NCBI GenBank assembly: GCA_016219795.1
Contig: JACRKK010000006.1
Location: 1 to 9,668 of the forward strand
Direction of reading: 5' to 3'
Source: Candidatus Woesearchaeota archaeon
Lineage (GTDB): Archaea; Nanobdellota; Nanobdellia; Woesearchaeales; JACRKL01
Length of the DNA stretch: 9,668 nt
Program-made: the position numbers and the translations under genes
The notes under the pieces: model-generated
Told to the model about the DNA's origin: nothing
The model's input: only the letters and a program-made list of their open reading frames with translations
Database searches by the model: none
Shown here: in pieces, positions 1-7,039 of the stretch
Layout: each line of letters begins with the position of its first letter
Position numbering within the stretch: the first letter of the stretch is position 1

Positions 1-3000
1 AATTACATCCATCACCATTTAGTAGATCACCGTCATCACATTTTTCAGTCTCTGCATAAAACCCATTTCCACATCCCGAAGGAATAGAGCAACCATCATT
101 TAACTGGCTGTTGCAGTTGCTGTCCAGTGCATCTCCACATACTTCGGTTGCGCCGGGATGGATATTTGCGTCGTTGTCGTTGCAGTCTACTGGTCCAAAG
201 CCACCTGTCCTGTTGTAGCCGTCATGGTCAATGTCGTTGGTTGTTGGTGCCAGAGGGCAGCTGTAGGTGCAGTTCCTGCCTGCAACTTCAGACCAATTCA
301 AAGAAGAATCACAAGTGTTGTTGCTACCACTAGTACCGCTGTGGGGAACATCGGCTCTGAAGTCTAAGGAATTATAGCACATATAATTATTACGGAAAGC
401 ACTGTCATTCAAGAAAAGGTAATTCCCACCTCCAATGTCCCCAAGCCCTAAACGAATACCCTCTCCATTCTCTGAGATATTATTGAAGCTAGCATTCAGG
501 TTGAATCCTGCAAAACTAGTTCCAGATACCCTGTTATGGTGGACTTGATTCAATGCAAACGTTGAATTTACAGAGGCAAAATAAACGCCTCTCTCATTAT
601 TATAAAAGTGATTAAGAGTGATGCTGCTTTCTATAACCTGCCCTATAAATGATATATTGTTGTTGTAACCTGTGTTTCTCAAAACGGTATTCTTTATCCC
701 CATAACACCAAAGCCTAGTATGTTATCGTGGAAAATATTAGAGGATATAGTATTATTTTCCCCCAGAATATAAGCACCATCCTTATTATTAAAGAATCTT
801 CCAGAGAGGAGAAATGAAGAGTCTACATTGTCAAAAACAACCCCAGTATCAAAATTAGTAACTGTGCAGTTCTGGATAGTGATATTTCGTCTGAATTCTG
901 CAGAGATACCATCCCCTCCATTATTTCCCCTAATCAAATGGTTTTTACAATCCAAAACAACATTGTCTGCATCGATGATAAGACCGGAGTAATCGCAAAC
1001 CAGATCACTACTGAGGTTCATGCTCTGGGTGATGGGGGGGATGCAGGGCGGTGGTGGTGGTACGCCCTGACTGCAGTTGTAGGTGCAATTAGCTGTGCCA
1101 TTCTCATACCAGCTCATTGTTGAATCACAGGCGTTATCTCTCCCACGGTTACCAGAGGTACTGTTACTGATATCTACCACCTGATTATAGCATACTTCAT
1201 TGCGGGTGAGGTTATTGTTGCCTGCACCAAGTTCCATAACCACACCAACATCGTATGCATAGCCTATCCTGTTATCTATCAGACTGTTTCCTGAGGAAAT
1301 TCCTGCCATAACCAGATTACTTCTGGAATTTTCAAGGTAGTTATTAGTTAGGGTATTATTAGAGGATGCTTGCAGAGAAATACCCACAAGAAAATTATAA
1401 ATATAGCAACGCTTTATAGTAACATTTTTCCTGCCATTAAGTGAGATACCGTAACCTACAGAATCTAATGGGTTACCACGTATCGCATTTGTTGCGCAGT
1501 TCAGTACAATATTATCCGCACCCATGATGAGTCCATCACCAGTGCAGTCCATGTTCTGTGTTAGGGTAGTGCTTTGGTTGATAGTAACACCGCAAAGGGG
1601 AGACGGGAGTGTTCCCATGGTGCCATTGCAGTACCGGGAACAGCCAATATAGCCGTCATCACGCCAACCATTTGTGAAATCACAAGTATTCCCTGTGCCA
1701 CTTGAATGTTGAGTAGAAGATGGGTCTGAAGAACCAATAATATCATACCCGTTTGTGCAAACAACATTTGAGGTAAGGGAGGCATTTGATCCCGGCATCA
1801 TATTCACACCTAAAAATGAATTATTGGTAATGGTGTCTGAGATAAGATTTACATTGGAATCTCTTAGGGGAATGCCTACCTGAAATGAAGAAATGCTGCA
1901 ATTCTTAATGGTAACATTGTTCCGTGAGGTTATGGTTATCCCTGTCCCTGTTCCATTGCCTCTCAGCGAATGGCCATTACAATCTAAAATAATGTTGTCT
2001 GCGGTAGTGATACCTAGTCCGTTACCGGCACATATCAAATCCTGGCTAAGGATTGTGTTCTGGTAGATGGTAGAGTCGCATTGGATGGTTTGGACTGTGG
2101 TGCAATCCGGATCTGTGGCATCATTGAGACCGTCGCAGTCATTATCAATGAAATCCGTGCATACTTCTGTTGCGCCGGGATGGATATTTGCGTCGTTGTC
2201 GTTGCAGTCTACTGGTCCAAAGCCACCTGTCCTGTTGTAGCCGTCATGGTCGTTGTCCATTACAGGCGGCGGTGGCGGCGTGCACGGCGTGTCGCATCCA
2301 TTTGAGGTCTGCGGGCCTCCAATTCCTCCTGGGGCGGTATATTCCATGGTTATATATTGATCACATTTGTTGCCACGGGAACGGATATCGCTTCCGGCAA
2401 GGTCAAATCCGGAGAAGGTATTATCAGCAACAGAGAGATTACACAAATCGTTGTTGTATGCGTCAAAGCGTGTACTTTTGTCTTGTCCAGGACCAACGAT
2501 GCCAAAGAGGGCATTGGATATGTTATTATCCTGTATAGATGATTGGTAGTCCAACAGACCAGAACCCTCACTGGTTAGGTGTATGGCAGTACCTACATTA
2601 TGGATGGTGTTGTTAATGATGTTTCCTACCGGACGGTATACCGACGATCCAGCAACAATTGCTGTGGCATAACCCGTAATCTCACAATTCTTTACTGTAT
2701 CTTGGGATTTGCTGAGATTGATACCCACTCCTCTCAGAGCTTGACCGGACAATACTTTCTTATTTGCACAGTCTAATGTGATATCATCCTGGGCAAGGCG
2801 TATTCCTTTACGGCAGATGATGCTCACTGCAGGAGCCGGTAGGGTTGCGTCTCTTTTGAGTATGGTGGTTGCGTTGCCGCAATGAATCTCTCCTGCACTG
2901 GTGCAAGTCGATTGGCTTTGTTCGTCTCCCCAGCATGCCCAGCCAGGATTGACAGCACAGGTTGCGTCGCAGCCGTCAATGAGCGTGGCGGTGTTGCCGT

Positions 3001-4582
3001 CATCACATTCTTCGCCTGTTTCAAGTGCTCCATTGCCGCATGTCCCTGTAGTTGTAATCTCCTGTGGGGATGGAATGGGAAGGGAGTCTGGTGGTTGGAT
3101 AGGTGGCTGGTAAATGCCAGGTGGGACAGCAGGCCGGGGTGCTACCACAACAGATACTGCCTGTTGGTTGTTAGTTTCGTCTGATTCTTGAATAACGGTG
3201 TCACTGTCCACAAACACGCCAAAGGTATAGCTTCCTGCAGGGAGCCAGGTGATGTCATCCAATCTGTACCTTATGGAGGTACCTGCAGTAATTCCTTGGA
3301 TTTCATATTTGTTGCTAAGAAGAAGAGTATTGGTTGTTGCATTTATGAGATACTCCGTGACATTAAATGCGCTTGCATCTCCTGCACCATTATTTTTCAG
3401 ATCAAACACAATGGAAAATGGCTGGCCTTCGGTGATTGCGTCCATACTGGTGGTGAGGATGGAGTCTACAATCAGATCTGCTTGAGTTGTGGGAGGAGGT
3501 AGTGTGGGGCATCTGCAGTCAGAACCGCAGGTGCCAAAGGATAGGAAGAGCCCCTGCTGGAACATGGGGCTGTATGTTTGGGACAAGAATGTTACGGCAT
3601 CGACGCGTGCTTGGCCAAAAACGCTACTGAGAGGAACACGCACCCAGTTGGGCGATGGGTTTGGATCAATGATGGGAGGTGGAGAAAATGCAAGTCCTCC
3701 TGGCCCACTGCCCACTCCTCCTGGATTGAAGTAGCCAGATGCCACTCTGTGGACAAATGGGTCAATGGGAGAGGAGGGCTGGGAAGGGTCGCCTGGCAGA
3801 TACCATAAATTTGCTCCATTAGGATCAGCATCCACAAAAAACCAGTCGAGGGTTCCATCACCATTCATATCAAAATATCCTGTATCATCTGCATGGGTAA
3901 GGATATTACCATTTGCGTCGTGGATGTCCCATGAAGAAAGGTCAGCAACAAAAATCCATTGGTTGTAGTATCCAACATAGAGCTTTTGTGGCCCGCTATA
4001 AGTCTGGCCAAGCAGGATTATAATTTTACTCTGGCTGTCTTGTGTAAATCCATCGATAGAGCGCAAGTCCTGAAGTTTAGTTTGTACTCCTGAATCTATC
4101 GGAAGTAATTCAGACACAAATTCAGCTAACGTGCGAGTGCTCCACTGGCCGTTGTTTAAATAATGAACAGTCGTTCCGTTAGACACAAAAAACTGTGTAC
4201 TTGTTGGTACTCCTCCAATGTCACTGTATCTTGTCAGTTCGCCCACTGCATCAATGAAGCGGAACGTAACAGATGAATCAGGAAGGGTGCCTGAGGATGC
4301 GCCGTTGCCGCTTAGATACACCGCACTGGCAGCAGCATTAGGACATGAGCCAGCTCCACCATCACACGCTTCTCCTGCATCCAAAGCATCATTGCGGGGG
4401 CTGCAGGCTGACGGAAGAGCACCAGCTTTTCCCGCAAACAGGTGGTCAAAACGGATGCTGTAGAGAAGAAAGGCAATCAGGATGAACATGCCGCAGGCAA
4501 ATGTAATATAAGTATAATGGACATACTTGCTTCTGGGGTGAGCGACTGTTCCACTATATTTACTTTTCTTAATTGAAACCAT
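1..4582 (-). CDS. Giant modular surface protein with beta-helix, CARDB, DUF4215-like and MopE-like modules (3' end beyond window)
   Basis: I translated the minus strand from ATG 4582-4580 to the left edge and found no stop: 1,527 codons and still open. Residues 1-22 are basic and 23-43 hydrophobic (signal peptide or N-terminal anchor). Residues 45-366 are unrecognised but contain an EF-hand-like loop, DMNGDGTLD, at 238-246. Residues 367-480 resemble CARDB (ends ESDETNNQQ). A proline-rich linker spans about 483-507. A DUF4215/myxo-type cysteine repeat (CGNG, EECDDGN) starts at 515. Beta-helix modules rich in NNVTIKNC-like strands span 568-740, 835-985, 997-1170 and 1180-1442. MopE-like repeats (DHDGYN, CNDNDA, DNDCDG) lie at 776-827 and 1450-1498, and a second cysteine repeat starts at 1504. 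Many N-x-S/T sequons suggest glycosylation. By family knowledge such proteins are extracellular adhesins or envelope proteins. An in-frame TTG at 4594 is an alternative start. The role and ligand are unknown; the domain calls were made by eye. Confidence 0.85.
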   Translation of the reverse strand, partial: MVSIKKSKYSGTVAHPRSKYVHYTYITFACGMFILIAFLLYSIRFDHLFAGKAGALPSACSPRNDALDAGEACDGGAGSCPNAAASAVYLSGNGASSGTLPDSSVTFRFIDAVGELTRYSDIGGVPTSTQFFVSNGTTVHYLNNGQWSTRTLAEFVSELLPIDSGVQTKLQDLRSIDGFTQDSQSKIIILLGQTYSGPQKLYVGYYNQWIFVADLSSWDIHDANGNILTHADDTGYFDMNGDGTLDWFFVDADPNGANLWYLPGDPSQPSSPIDPFVHRVASGYFNPGGVGSGPGGLAFSPPPIIDPNPSPNWVRVPLSSVFGQARVDAVTFLSQTYSPMFQQGLFLSFGTCGSDCRCPTLPPPTTQADLIVDSILTTSMDAITEGQPFSIVFDLKNNGAGDASAFNVTEYLINATTNTLLLSNKYEIQGITAGTSIRYRLDDITWLPAGSYTFGVFVDSDTVIQESDETNNQQAVSVVVAPRPAVPPGIYQPPIQPPDSLPIPSPQEITTTGTCGNGALETGEECDDGNTATLIDGCDATCAVNPGWACWGDEQSQSTCTSAGEIHCGNATTILKRDATLPAPAVSIICRKGIRLAQDDITLDCANKKVLSGQALRGVGINLSKSQDTVKNCEITGYATAIVAGSSVYRPVGNIINNTIHNVGTAIHLTSEGSGLLDYQSSIQDNNISNALFGIVGPGQDKSTRFDAYNNDLCNLSVADNTFSGFDLAGSDIRSRGNKCDQYITMEYTAPGGIGGPQTSNGCDTPCTPPPPPVMDNDHDGYNRTGGFGPVDCNDNDANIHPGATEVCTDFIDNDCDGLNDATDPDCTTVQTIQCDSTIYQNTILSQDLICAGNGLGITTADNIILDCNGHSLRGNGTGTGITITSRNNVTIKNCSISSFQVGIPLRDSNVNLISDTITNNSFLGVNMMPGSNASLTSNVVCTNGYDIIGSSDPSSTQHSSGTGNTCDFTNGWRDDGYIGCSRYCNGTMGTLPSPLCGVTINQSTTLTQNMDCTGDGLIMGADNIVLNCATNAIRGNPLDSVGYGISLNGRKNVTIKRCYIYNFLVGISLQASSNNTLTNNYLENSRSNLVMAGISSGNSLIDNRIGYAYDVGVVMELGAGNNNLTRNEVCYNQVVDISNSTSGNRGRDNACDSTMSWYENGTANCTYNCSQGVPPPPPCIPPITQSMNLSSDLVCDYSGLIIDADNVVLDCKNHLIRGNNGGDGISAEFRRNITIQNCTVTNFDTGVVFDNVDSSFLLSGRFFNNKDGAYILGENNTISSNIFHDNILGFGVMGIKNTVLRNTGYNNNISFIGQVIESSITLNHFYNNERGVYFASVNSTFALNQVHHNRVSGTSFAGFNLNASFNNISENGEGIRLGLGDIGGGNYLFLNDSAFRNNYMCYNSLDFRADVPHSGTSGSNNTCDSSLNWSEVAGRNCTYSCPLAPTTNDIDHDGYNRTGGFGPVDCNDNDANIHPGATEVCGDALDSNCNSQLNDGCSIPSGCGNGFYAETEKCDDGDLLNGDGCN
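89..235 (-). other. MopE-like acidic repeat 2 (residues 1450-1498 of the giant protein)
   Basis: This is the second copy of the DHDGYN...CNDNDANIHPGATEVC block. It follows beta-helix module 4 and precedes a DUF4215-like cysteine repeat that starts at residue 1504. Its second half differs from copy 1 (DSNCNSQLNDGC in place of DNDCDGLND), while its first half is nearly identical at DNA level. Confidence 0.7.
138..229. repeat. 92-bp direct repeat, copy 1
   Basis: It matches 2160-2251 at 91 of 92 positions, including an unbroken identical stretch of 83 bp (147-229). The one difference, at position 146, is synonymous (a threonine codon). The copies are 2,022 bp apart, a multiple of three, and sit in the same frame of the giant gene. 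Confidence 0.9.
2102..2257 (-). other. MopE-like acidic repeat 1 (residues 776-827 of the giant protein)
   Basis: It reads DNDHDGYN, then GPVDCNDNDANIHPGA, then a cysteine and DNDCDGLND, ending DPDC. This matches the pattern named after MopE (Pfam Cu-binding_MopE). The regularly spaced aspartates look like calcium sites rather than copper sites, which is an inference. It links beta-helix modules 1 and 2 and is preceded by a proline run at about 769-773. Confidence 0.7.
2160..2251. repeat. 92-bp direct repeat, copy 2
   Basis: Partner of 138-229. Identity stops sharply on both sides: beyond these borders the two MopE-like regions differ in protein and in DNA. That pattern suggests recent copying or gene conversion rather than slow divergence. 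Confidence 0.9.
3143..3484 (-). other. CARDB-like domain (residues 367-480 of the giant protein)
   Basis: It has the usual CARDB layout: ADLIVDSI at the start, an FDLKNNGAGDASAFNV segment, an LPAGSYTF turn, and the closing ESDETNNQ motif before the last strand. CARDB is an immunoglobulin-like fold seen in prokaryotic cell-surface proteins. A proline-rich linker follows it. Confidence 0.75.
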
Positions 4583-4616
4583 CCCTTTTTTCAACAGGTT
4601 TCTCTTCAGTCCTCCC

Positions 4617-4630
4617 TATATATAAATATT
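4617..4630 (-). promoter_or_regulatory. TATA box for the giant surface protein gene
   Basis: Read on the minus strand this is AATATTTATATATA. The core TTTATATA (4626-4619) is centred about 40 bp before ATG 4582 and about 28 bp before an in-frame TTG at 4594. Transcription should start near 4595. That gives either a leader of about 12 nt before the ATG or a leaderless TTG start. GGAGG at 4615-4611 lies too close to the TATA box to be in the mRNA. Confidence 0.6.
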
Positions 4631-4663
4631 ACCATTCAGACTTTGAGGTTTAAAAGAGAAAAT

Positions 4664-4706
4664 GTTCTTCAGGGCTTACAGCAAATCCTGAAGAACCCTT
4701 CAGGAT
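4664..4706. promoter_or_regulatory. Three-armed inverted repeat between divergent promoters (candidate operator)
   Basis: GTTCTTCAGG (4664-4673) is the exact reverse complement of CCTGAAGAAC (4687-4696), with a 13-nt spacer. The middle arm also pairs with a third: ATCCTGAAG (4685-4693) and CTTCAGGAT (4698-4706), with a 4-nt spacer. All three arms share the core CTTCAGG. The element lies between the two divergent TATA boxes (4617-4630 minus, 4725-4734 plus), upstream of both predicted start sites. A DNA-binding site is therefore likelier than an RNA hairpin. The regulator is unknown. Confidence 0.55.
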
Positions 4707-4720
4707 GCTAAATAATTACC

Positions 4721-4734
4721 AAAATATTTATATG
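4721..4734 (+). promoter_or_regulatory. TATA box (with A-rich BRE) for the 47-aa gene
   Basis: AAAATATTTATATG. The TTTATATG core (4727-4734) is centred about 27 bp before ATG 4757. This is the archaeal spacing that puts the first transcribed base at or next to the start codon, implying a leaderless mRNA. Confidence 0.65.
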
Positions 4735-4756
4735 TTAGAGCGTAGGTCAATCGACT

Positions 4757-4900
4757 ATGCCATTCAAAAAAACCAAAGAGAAGGCACTCAGAAAAGCAAA
4801 AGACGAAGAGGAAAAGCACATTGTTTCCTATGAGGAATTAGAGCTGCAGGAAGAAAAGTTTCGTAAGGAAAAAAAGAATTTAGATACGCTTCTGGATTAG
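4757..4900 (+). CDS. Small charged leaderless protein, 47 aa, function unknown
   Basis: It reads from ATG 4757 to TAG 4898-4900. The protein begins MPFKKTKEKALRKAKD and ends NLDTLLD. More than half of the residues are Lys, Arg, Glu or Asp, and the heptad-like pattern suggests one or two amphipathic helices or a short coiled coil. It has no cysteine and no hydrophobic segment, so it is probably cytoplasmic, perhaps binding nucleic acid or a protein partner. Support for a real gene comes from a good TATA box at the leaderless distance and from its stop abutting the convergent neighbour. It shares a divergent regulatory region with the giant surface protein gene. I do not recognise a family. Confidence 0.6.
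   Translation: MPFKKTKEKALRKAKDEEEKHIVSYEELELQEEKFRKEKKNLDTLLD
4866..4879 (-). terminator. Possible U-tract terminator of the minus-strand DUF483-like gene
   Basis: On the minus strand, about 20-30 nt after the TAA at 4897-4899, the sequence contains TTCTTTTTTTCCTT. Archaeal RNA polymerase commonly terminates at such T-rich tracts without a hairpin. It lies inside the coding region of the convergent 47-aa gene, so it could also be just its lysine codons. Confidence 0.3.
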
Positions 4901-5709
4901 GAAAATAATGCTCCCAAACCTATTTCTTTTTGTTCCAGATCTGCTATTTTATCCCTGAACTGCATGTTTTTGTGTTGTTTGAGTAGGTTGTAGAGCGCAT
5001 CTTTTTTGGTTGCAAGGACATGAGTATAGGTAAAATGTCTTTTTCTTTCTTCTCCTCTGAGGAGATAGACCTGCCCTTCATTATAGATGGCTGCACTTTT
5101 GAGGATGCCTTCTACCATTATTGCTGTTTCCCTGCTTTCGTTCTGGAGGAGCGCAAAGCGTTCCTGAGCATGCGCAAAGGAGGGTTTGCAGGAGAGGGAG
5201 CAGGGGCAGTGGCTCAAGAGCGAGAAATCAAAATACCGTCCAAAGATGTTCATCTTCCAGGGAAAGATGTTGCCTTGGGAGTTATGCAGGCAGGGGAGCA
5301 CGAAATCGTTGTGTTTTGCTGATTCTTCTGAAGCATTTTTTCCAAAAAATGCAACGCAACAAGGTGGATAACCAAGCAGCGTTCCCAGCAAGGTGTGATT
5401 GTTTTGGCTTTCTGCCTTTTTTGCTTTCTCTGCCTCGTGTCTCACTAGGCTGATGTAGCAGACGGTGTAGCCGTCTTCGTTTTTTGGGAGTAAGGATGCT
5501 TTGGTAGAGTAGTTTCCTGTAAATGAAAGGGCCAGTTTGAAGTCTGCGGTAAGGAATGCAAGGCCCAGGGATGTGCACTGGGTCTTGAGAGAGGATGCGG
5601 CATTTCCCTGCAGGCAAAACCGTGCGACGGGCTTGTGTCCCTTTAGGACAGCAAGCAGTTCTCCTGCTTTGATTGTGCTTCCCAGTGTTTGTGCTGTTTT
5701 TGTGAACAT
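4897..5709 (-). CDS. Cysteine-rich archaeal protein, DUF483-like
   Basis: The frame runs from ATG 5709 (270 aa), or from an in-frame TTG at 5718 (273 aa), to TAA at 4897-4899. I chose the ATG because no ribosome binding site supports the TTG and a weak TATA-like TTTTAATA lies about 26 bp before the ATG. Key motifs, numbered from the ATG, are LGYPPCCVAFF around 112-122, a PCL cysteine at 140, and SHCPCSLSCKPS around 166-177. As I recall, LGYPxCCxxFF followed by SHxPCSxxC is typical of DUF483 proteins, whose function is not established. The clustered cysteines and histidine suggest a metal or Fe-S site (inference). No membrane segment is seen. It lies 24 nt behind the permease stop and overlaps the convergent 47-aa gene by 4 nt. 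Confidence 0.75.
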   Translation of the reverse strand: MFTKTAQTLGSTIKAGELLAVLKGHKPVARFCLQGNAASSLKTQCTSLGLAFLTADFKLALSFTGNYSTKASLLPKNEDGYTVCYISLVRHEAEKAKKAESQNNHTLLGTLLGYPPCCVAFFGKNASEESAKHNDFVLPCLHNSQGNIFPWKMNIFGRYFDFSLLSHCPCSLSCKPSFAHAQERFALLQNESRETAIMVEGILKSAAIYNEGQVYLLRGEERKRHFTYTHVLATKKDALYNLLKQHKNMQFRDKIADLEQKEIGLGALFS

Positions 5710-5730
5710 CTGAGGCAATAAAGGGGAAGG

Positions 5731-5739
5731 ATATTAAAA
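5731..5739 (-). promoter_or_regulatory. Weak TATA-like box for the DUF483-like gene
   Basis: TTTTAATAT on the minus strand overlaps the last codons and stop of the permease gene. It is centred about 26 bp before ATG 5709, the leaderless distance used by other promoters here. The match to the local TTTATATG consensus is poor, so cotranscription with the permease is equally possible. Confidence 0.3.
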
Positions 5740-6975
5740 GATAGCGAATGCTGCGGCGTATACTGCAATATTAAGCAAGGTCAGGGGAATTCCCACTTTT
5801 GCAAATTCCCAGAACGAAATGCTCTCCTCTGCTTTTTTCTCTGCGTTCTGGATGATGATAACATTGCTTGCTGCGCCCAAAATAAGGAGGTTGCCGGCAA
5901 TGGTGCTTCCTGCAGCCAGTGCAACCATCTCTTTTATCCCCGCTCCAGCATGCGACAGTAAAGGAAGGTAGAGTGCCACCAGAGGTACATTGGAAATGAA
6001 TTGGCTGACAGCAACACTTAGGAATATGATGGCAGGTATAGAACTAATGTTTATGTGCAACATGCTGATACCTGTCTGGAAAAAGCCAGTATCCCACACA
6101 CTCTGCATCAGCACAAACATGGCAGCAAAGAAGACAAGGGTGTGCCAGTCCACCTTTTTCATAAGAAGCAGCCTTTTTCTGCAGAAGAGCAAAAGGGGTA
6201 GAACGGCAATAGCAGCAATGGCTGTCAGCCGCAGGTCATAGGGCAGCTGAAGAAACACCCCACCTATCTTTATAGCAATGAGTATTATAAGAATCAGGAG
6301 GGATGTCTTTGCTAATAGTGCCATCGCTGGATCTTTCAGGGGCTCTTTAGTGTGATGGATTTCTGCTCTGATGAATTGCTTTTTGTAGAACAGCCTGAGC
6401 ATGAGAAAAGCGATCAAGAGATTGAGCAGGGTTGGAATGAGCAGATATTTTGCAAAGGCGACAAATGGGTTTGGGATGTTGCCCTGTAATGCGATGAGAA
6501 GGTTCTGTGGGTTCCCTATAGGGCTCATCACGCTTCCGATGGTGACAGCAAAGGCAAGAGCAAGAAGCAGCATTTTTGCAGGAATTTTATGTTTTCTGGC
6601 AAAAAAGAGCATGACGGGCGTTCCGATGATGGCAAGGGTATCATTCATGAGGAATGCAGACGCAATCCCTGTTCCGAAAAGGATGGCCAGGAGCAATGTG
6701 TCAAGGCTTTTTGCATGCCGAAACAACTTGTAAGAGAGATGAGACAGATAGCCGCTTTCCTCAAGTGCTGCGCCCAGGAAGAACATGGAGAACAAAAAGA
6801 CCATCACATCAAGATTCACTGCTTTGATTGCGTTTGCAGGAGAAATCTGGCCGGTGAACAGGACACCAAGCGCACCTCCCAGCATGATTTGCCAGATCCT
6901 CAGCTTAAAGCGGCCAATTTGCCTTATGGCGATGAGAAGGAAAACAATCAGAAGCACAATGATGGGAAAAATCAT
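5734..6975 (-). CDS. ArsB/SLC13-type anion permease (ion transporter superfamily)
   Basis: An integral membrane protein of 413 aa from ATG 6975, or 420 aa from ATG 6996. I prefer 6975 because the TATA core (7006-6999) is centred about 27 bp before it, while a start at 6996 would lie upstream of the predicted transcription start. About ten hydrophobic segments are visible. Family-like motifs, numbered from the longer start, are FLMNDTLAI (116-124), SPIGNPQNLLIA (158-169), SQFISNVPL (331-339) and AGNLLILGAASNVI (367-380). The two halves each carry a hairpin-type binding motif, as in ArsB, NhaD and SLC13 carriers. The substrate could be arsenite, sulfate, a dicarboxylate or another anion; nothing here decides it. 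No arsR or arsC lies nearby, so arsenic resistance is not supported by context. It lies downstream of metK with its own promoter. Confidence 0.85.
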   Translation of the reverse strand: MIFPIIVLLIVFLLIAIRQIGRFKLRIWQIMLGGALGVLFTGQISPANAIKAVNLDVMVFLFSMFFLGAALEESGYLSHLSYKLFRHAKSLDTLLLAILFGTGIASAFLMNDTLAIIGTPVMLFFARKHKIPAKMLLLALAFAVTIGSVMSPIGNPQNLLIALQGNIPNPFVAFAKYLLIPTLLNLLIAFLMLRLFYKKQFIRAEIHHTKEPLKDPAMALLAKTSLLILIILIAIKIGGVFLQLPYDLRLTAIAAIAVLPLLLFCRKRLLLMKKVDWHTLVFFAAMFVLMQSVWDTGFFQTGISMLHINISSIPAIIFLSVAVSQFISNVPLVALYLPLLSHAGAGIKEMVALAAGSTIAGNLLILGAASNVIIIQNAEKKAEESISFWEFAKVGIPLTLLNIAVYAAAFAIF

Positions 6976-6997
6976 GTGCTTAATCATTACACCCATT

Positions 6998-7010
6998 CCA
7001 TATAAATATT
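6998..7010 (-). promoter_or_regulatory. TATA box for the permease gene
   Basis: AATATTTATATGG on the minus strand, between the metK stop (7040) and the permease. Its core is centred about 27 bp before ATG 6975, and it decides the start choice for the permease. Only about 30 bp separate it from metK, so the permease promoter sits right behind the metK stop. Confidence 0.6.
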
Positions 7011-7039
7011 ATCAAATCTCTCTTCAAGTTTTTTTTGTT

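Larger units (their letters stand above)
257..2881 (-). repeat. Four homologous right-handed beta-helix modules inside the giant protein
   Basis: The modules cover about 2363-2881, 1628-2080, 1073-1594 and 257-1045. Each opens with a cysteine and a phrase like LxCxGxGLxIxADNIxLDC, followed by a GHxxRG-like turn and short strands such as NVTIKNC. Modules 2-4 close with CD...W...C.Y.C; module 1 lacks this closing cysteine pair. This is the NosD/PbH1 type of parallel beta-helix, in which each coil is about 20-25 residues. The fourth module is much longer (about 263 residues) because of extra coils. The modules are diverged at DNA level, so they reflect old tandem growth of the protein rather than recent copying. 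Confidence 0.75.

Noticed and set aside
257..2881. Repeats resembling a CRISPR or tandem DNA array
   Set aside because: The repetition is at protein level (beta-helix coils) with diverged DNA and no regular spacer length.
127..3808. Many plus-strand open frames of 60-122 codons across the left half
   Set aside because: They lie opposite the continuous minus-strand gene, have no promoter or ribosome binding site, and two of them share sequence only because they overlap the 92-bp repeat.
1561..3864. Short minus-strand frames inside the giant gene
   Set aside because: They are in other frames of a region already explained by one long uninterrupted frame with recognisable domains.
5020..5453. 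Plus-strand frames opposite the DUF483-like gene
   Set aside because: The minus-strand frame has family motifs; the plus-strand translations are low-complexity and carry no start signals.
5734..6996. An arsenic-resistance operon
   Set aside because: Only the permease resembles ArsB; no ArsR, ArsC or ArsA lies nearby, and the same fold serves other anions.
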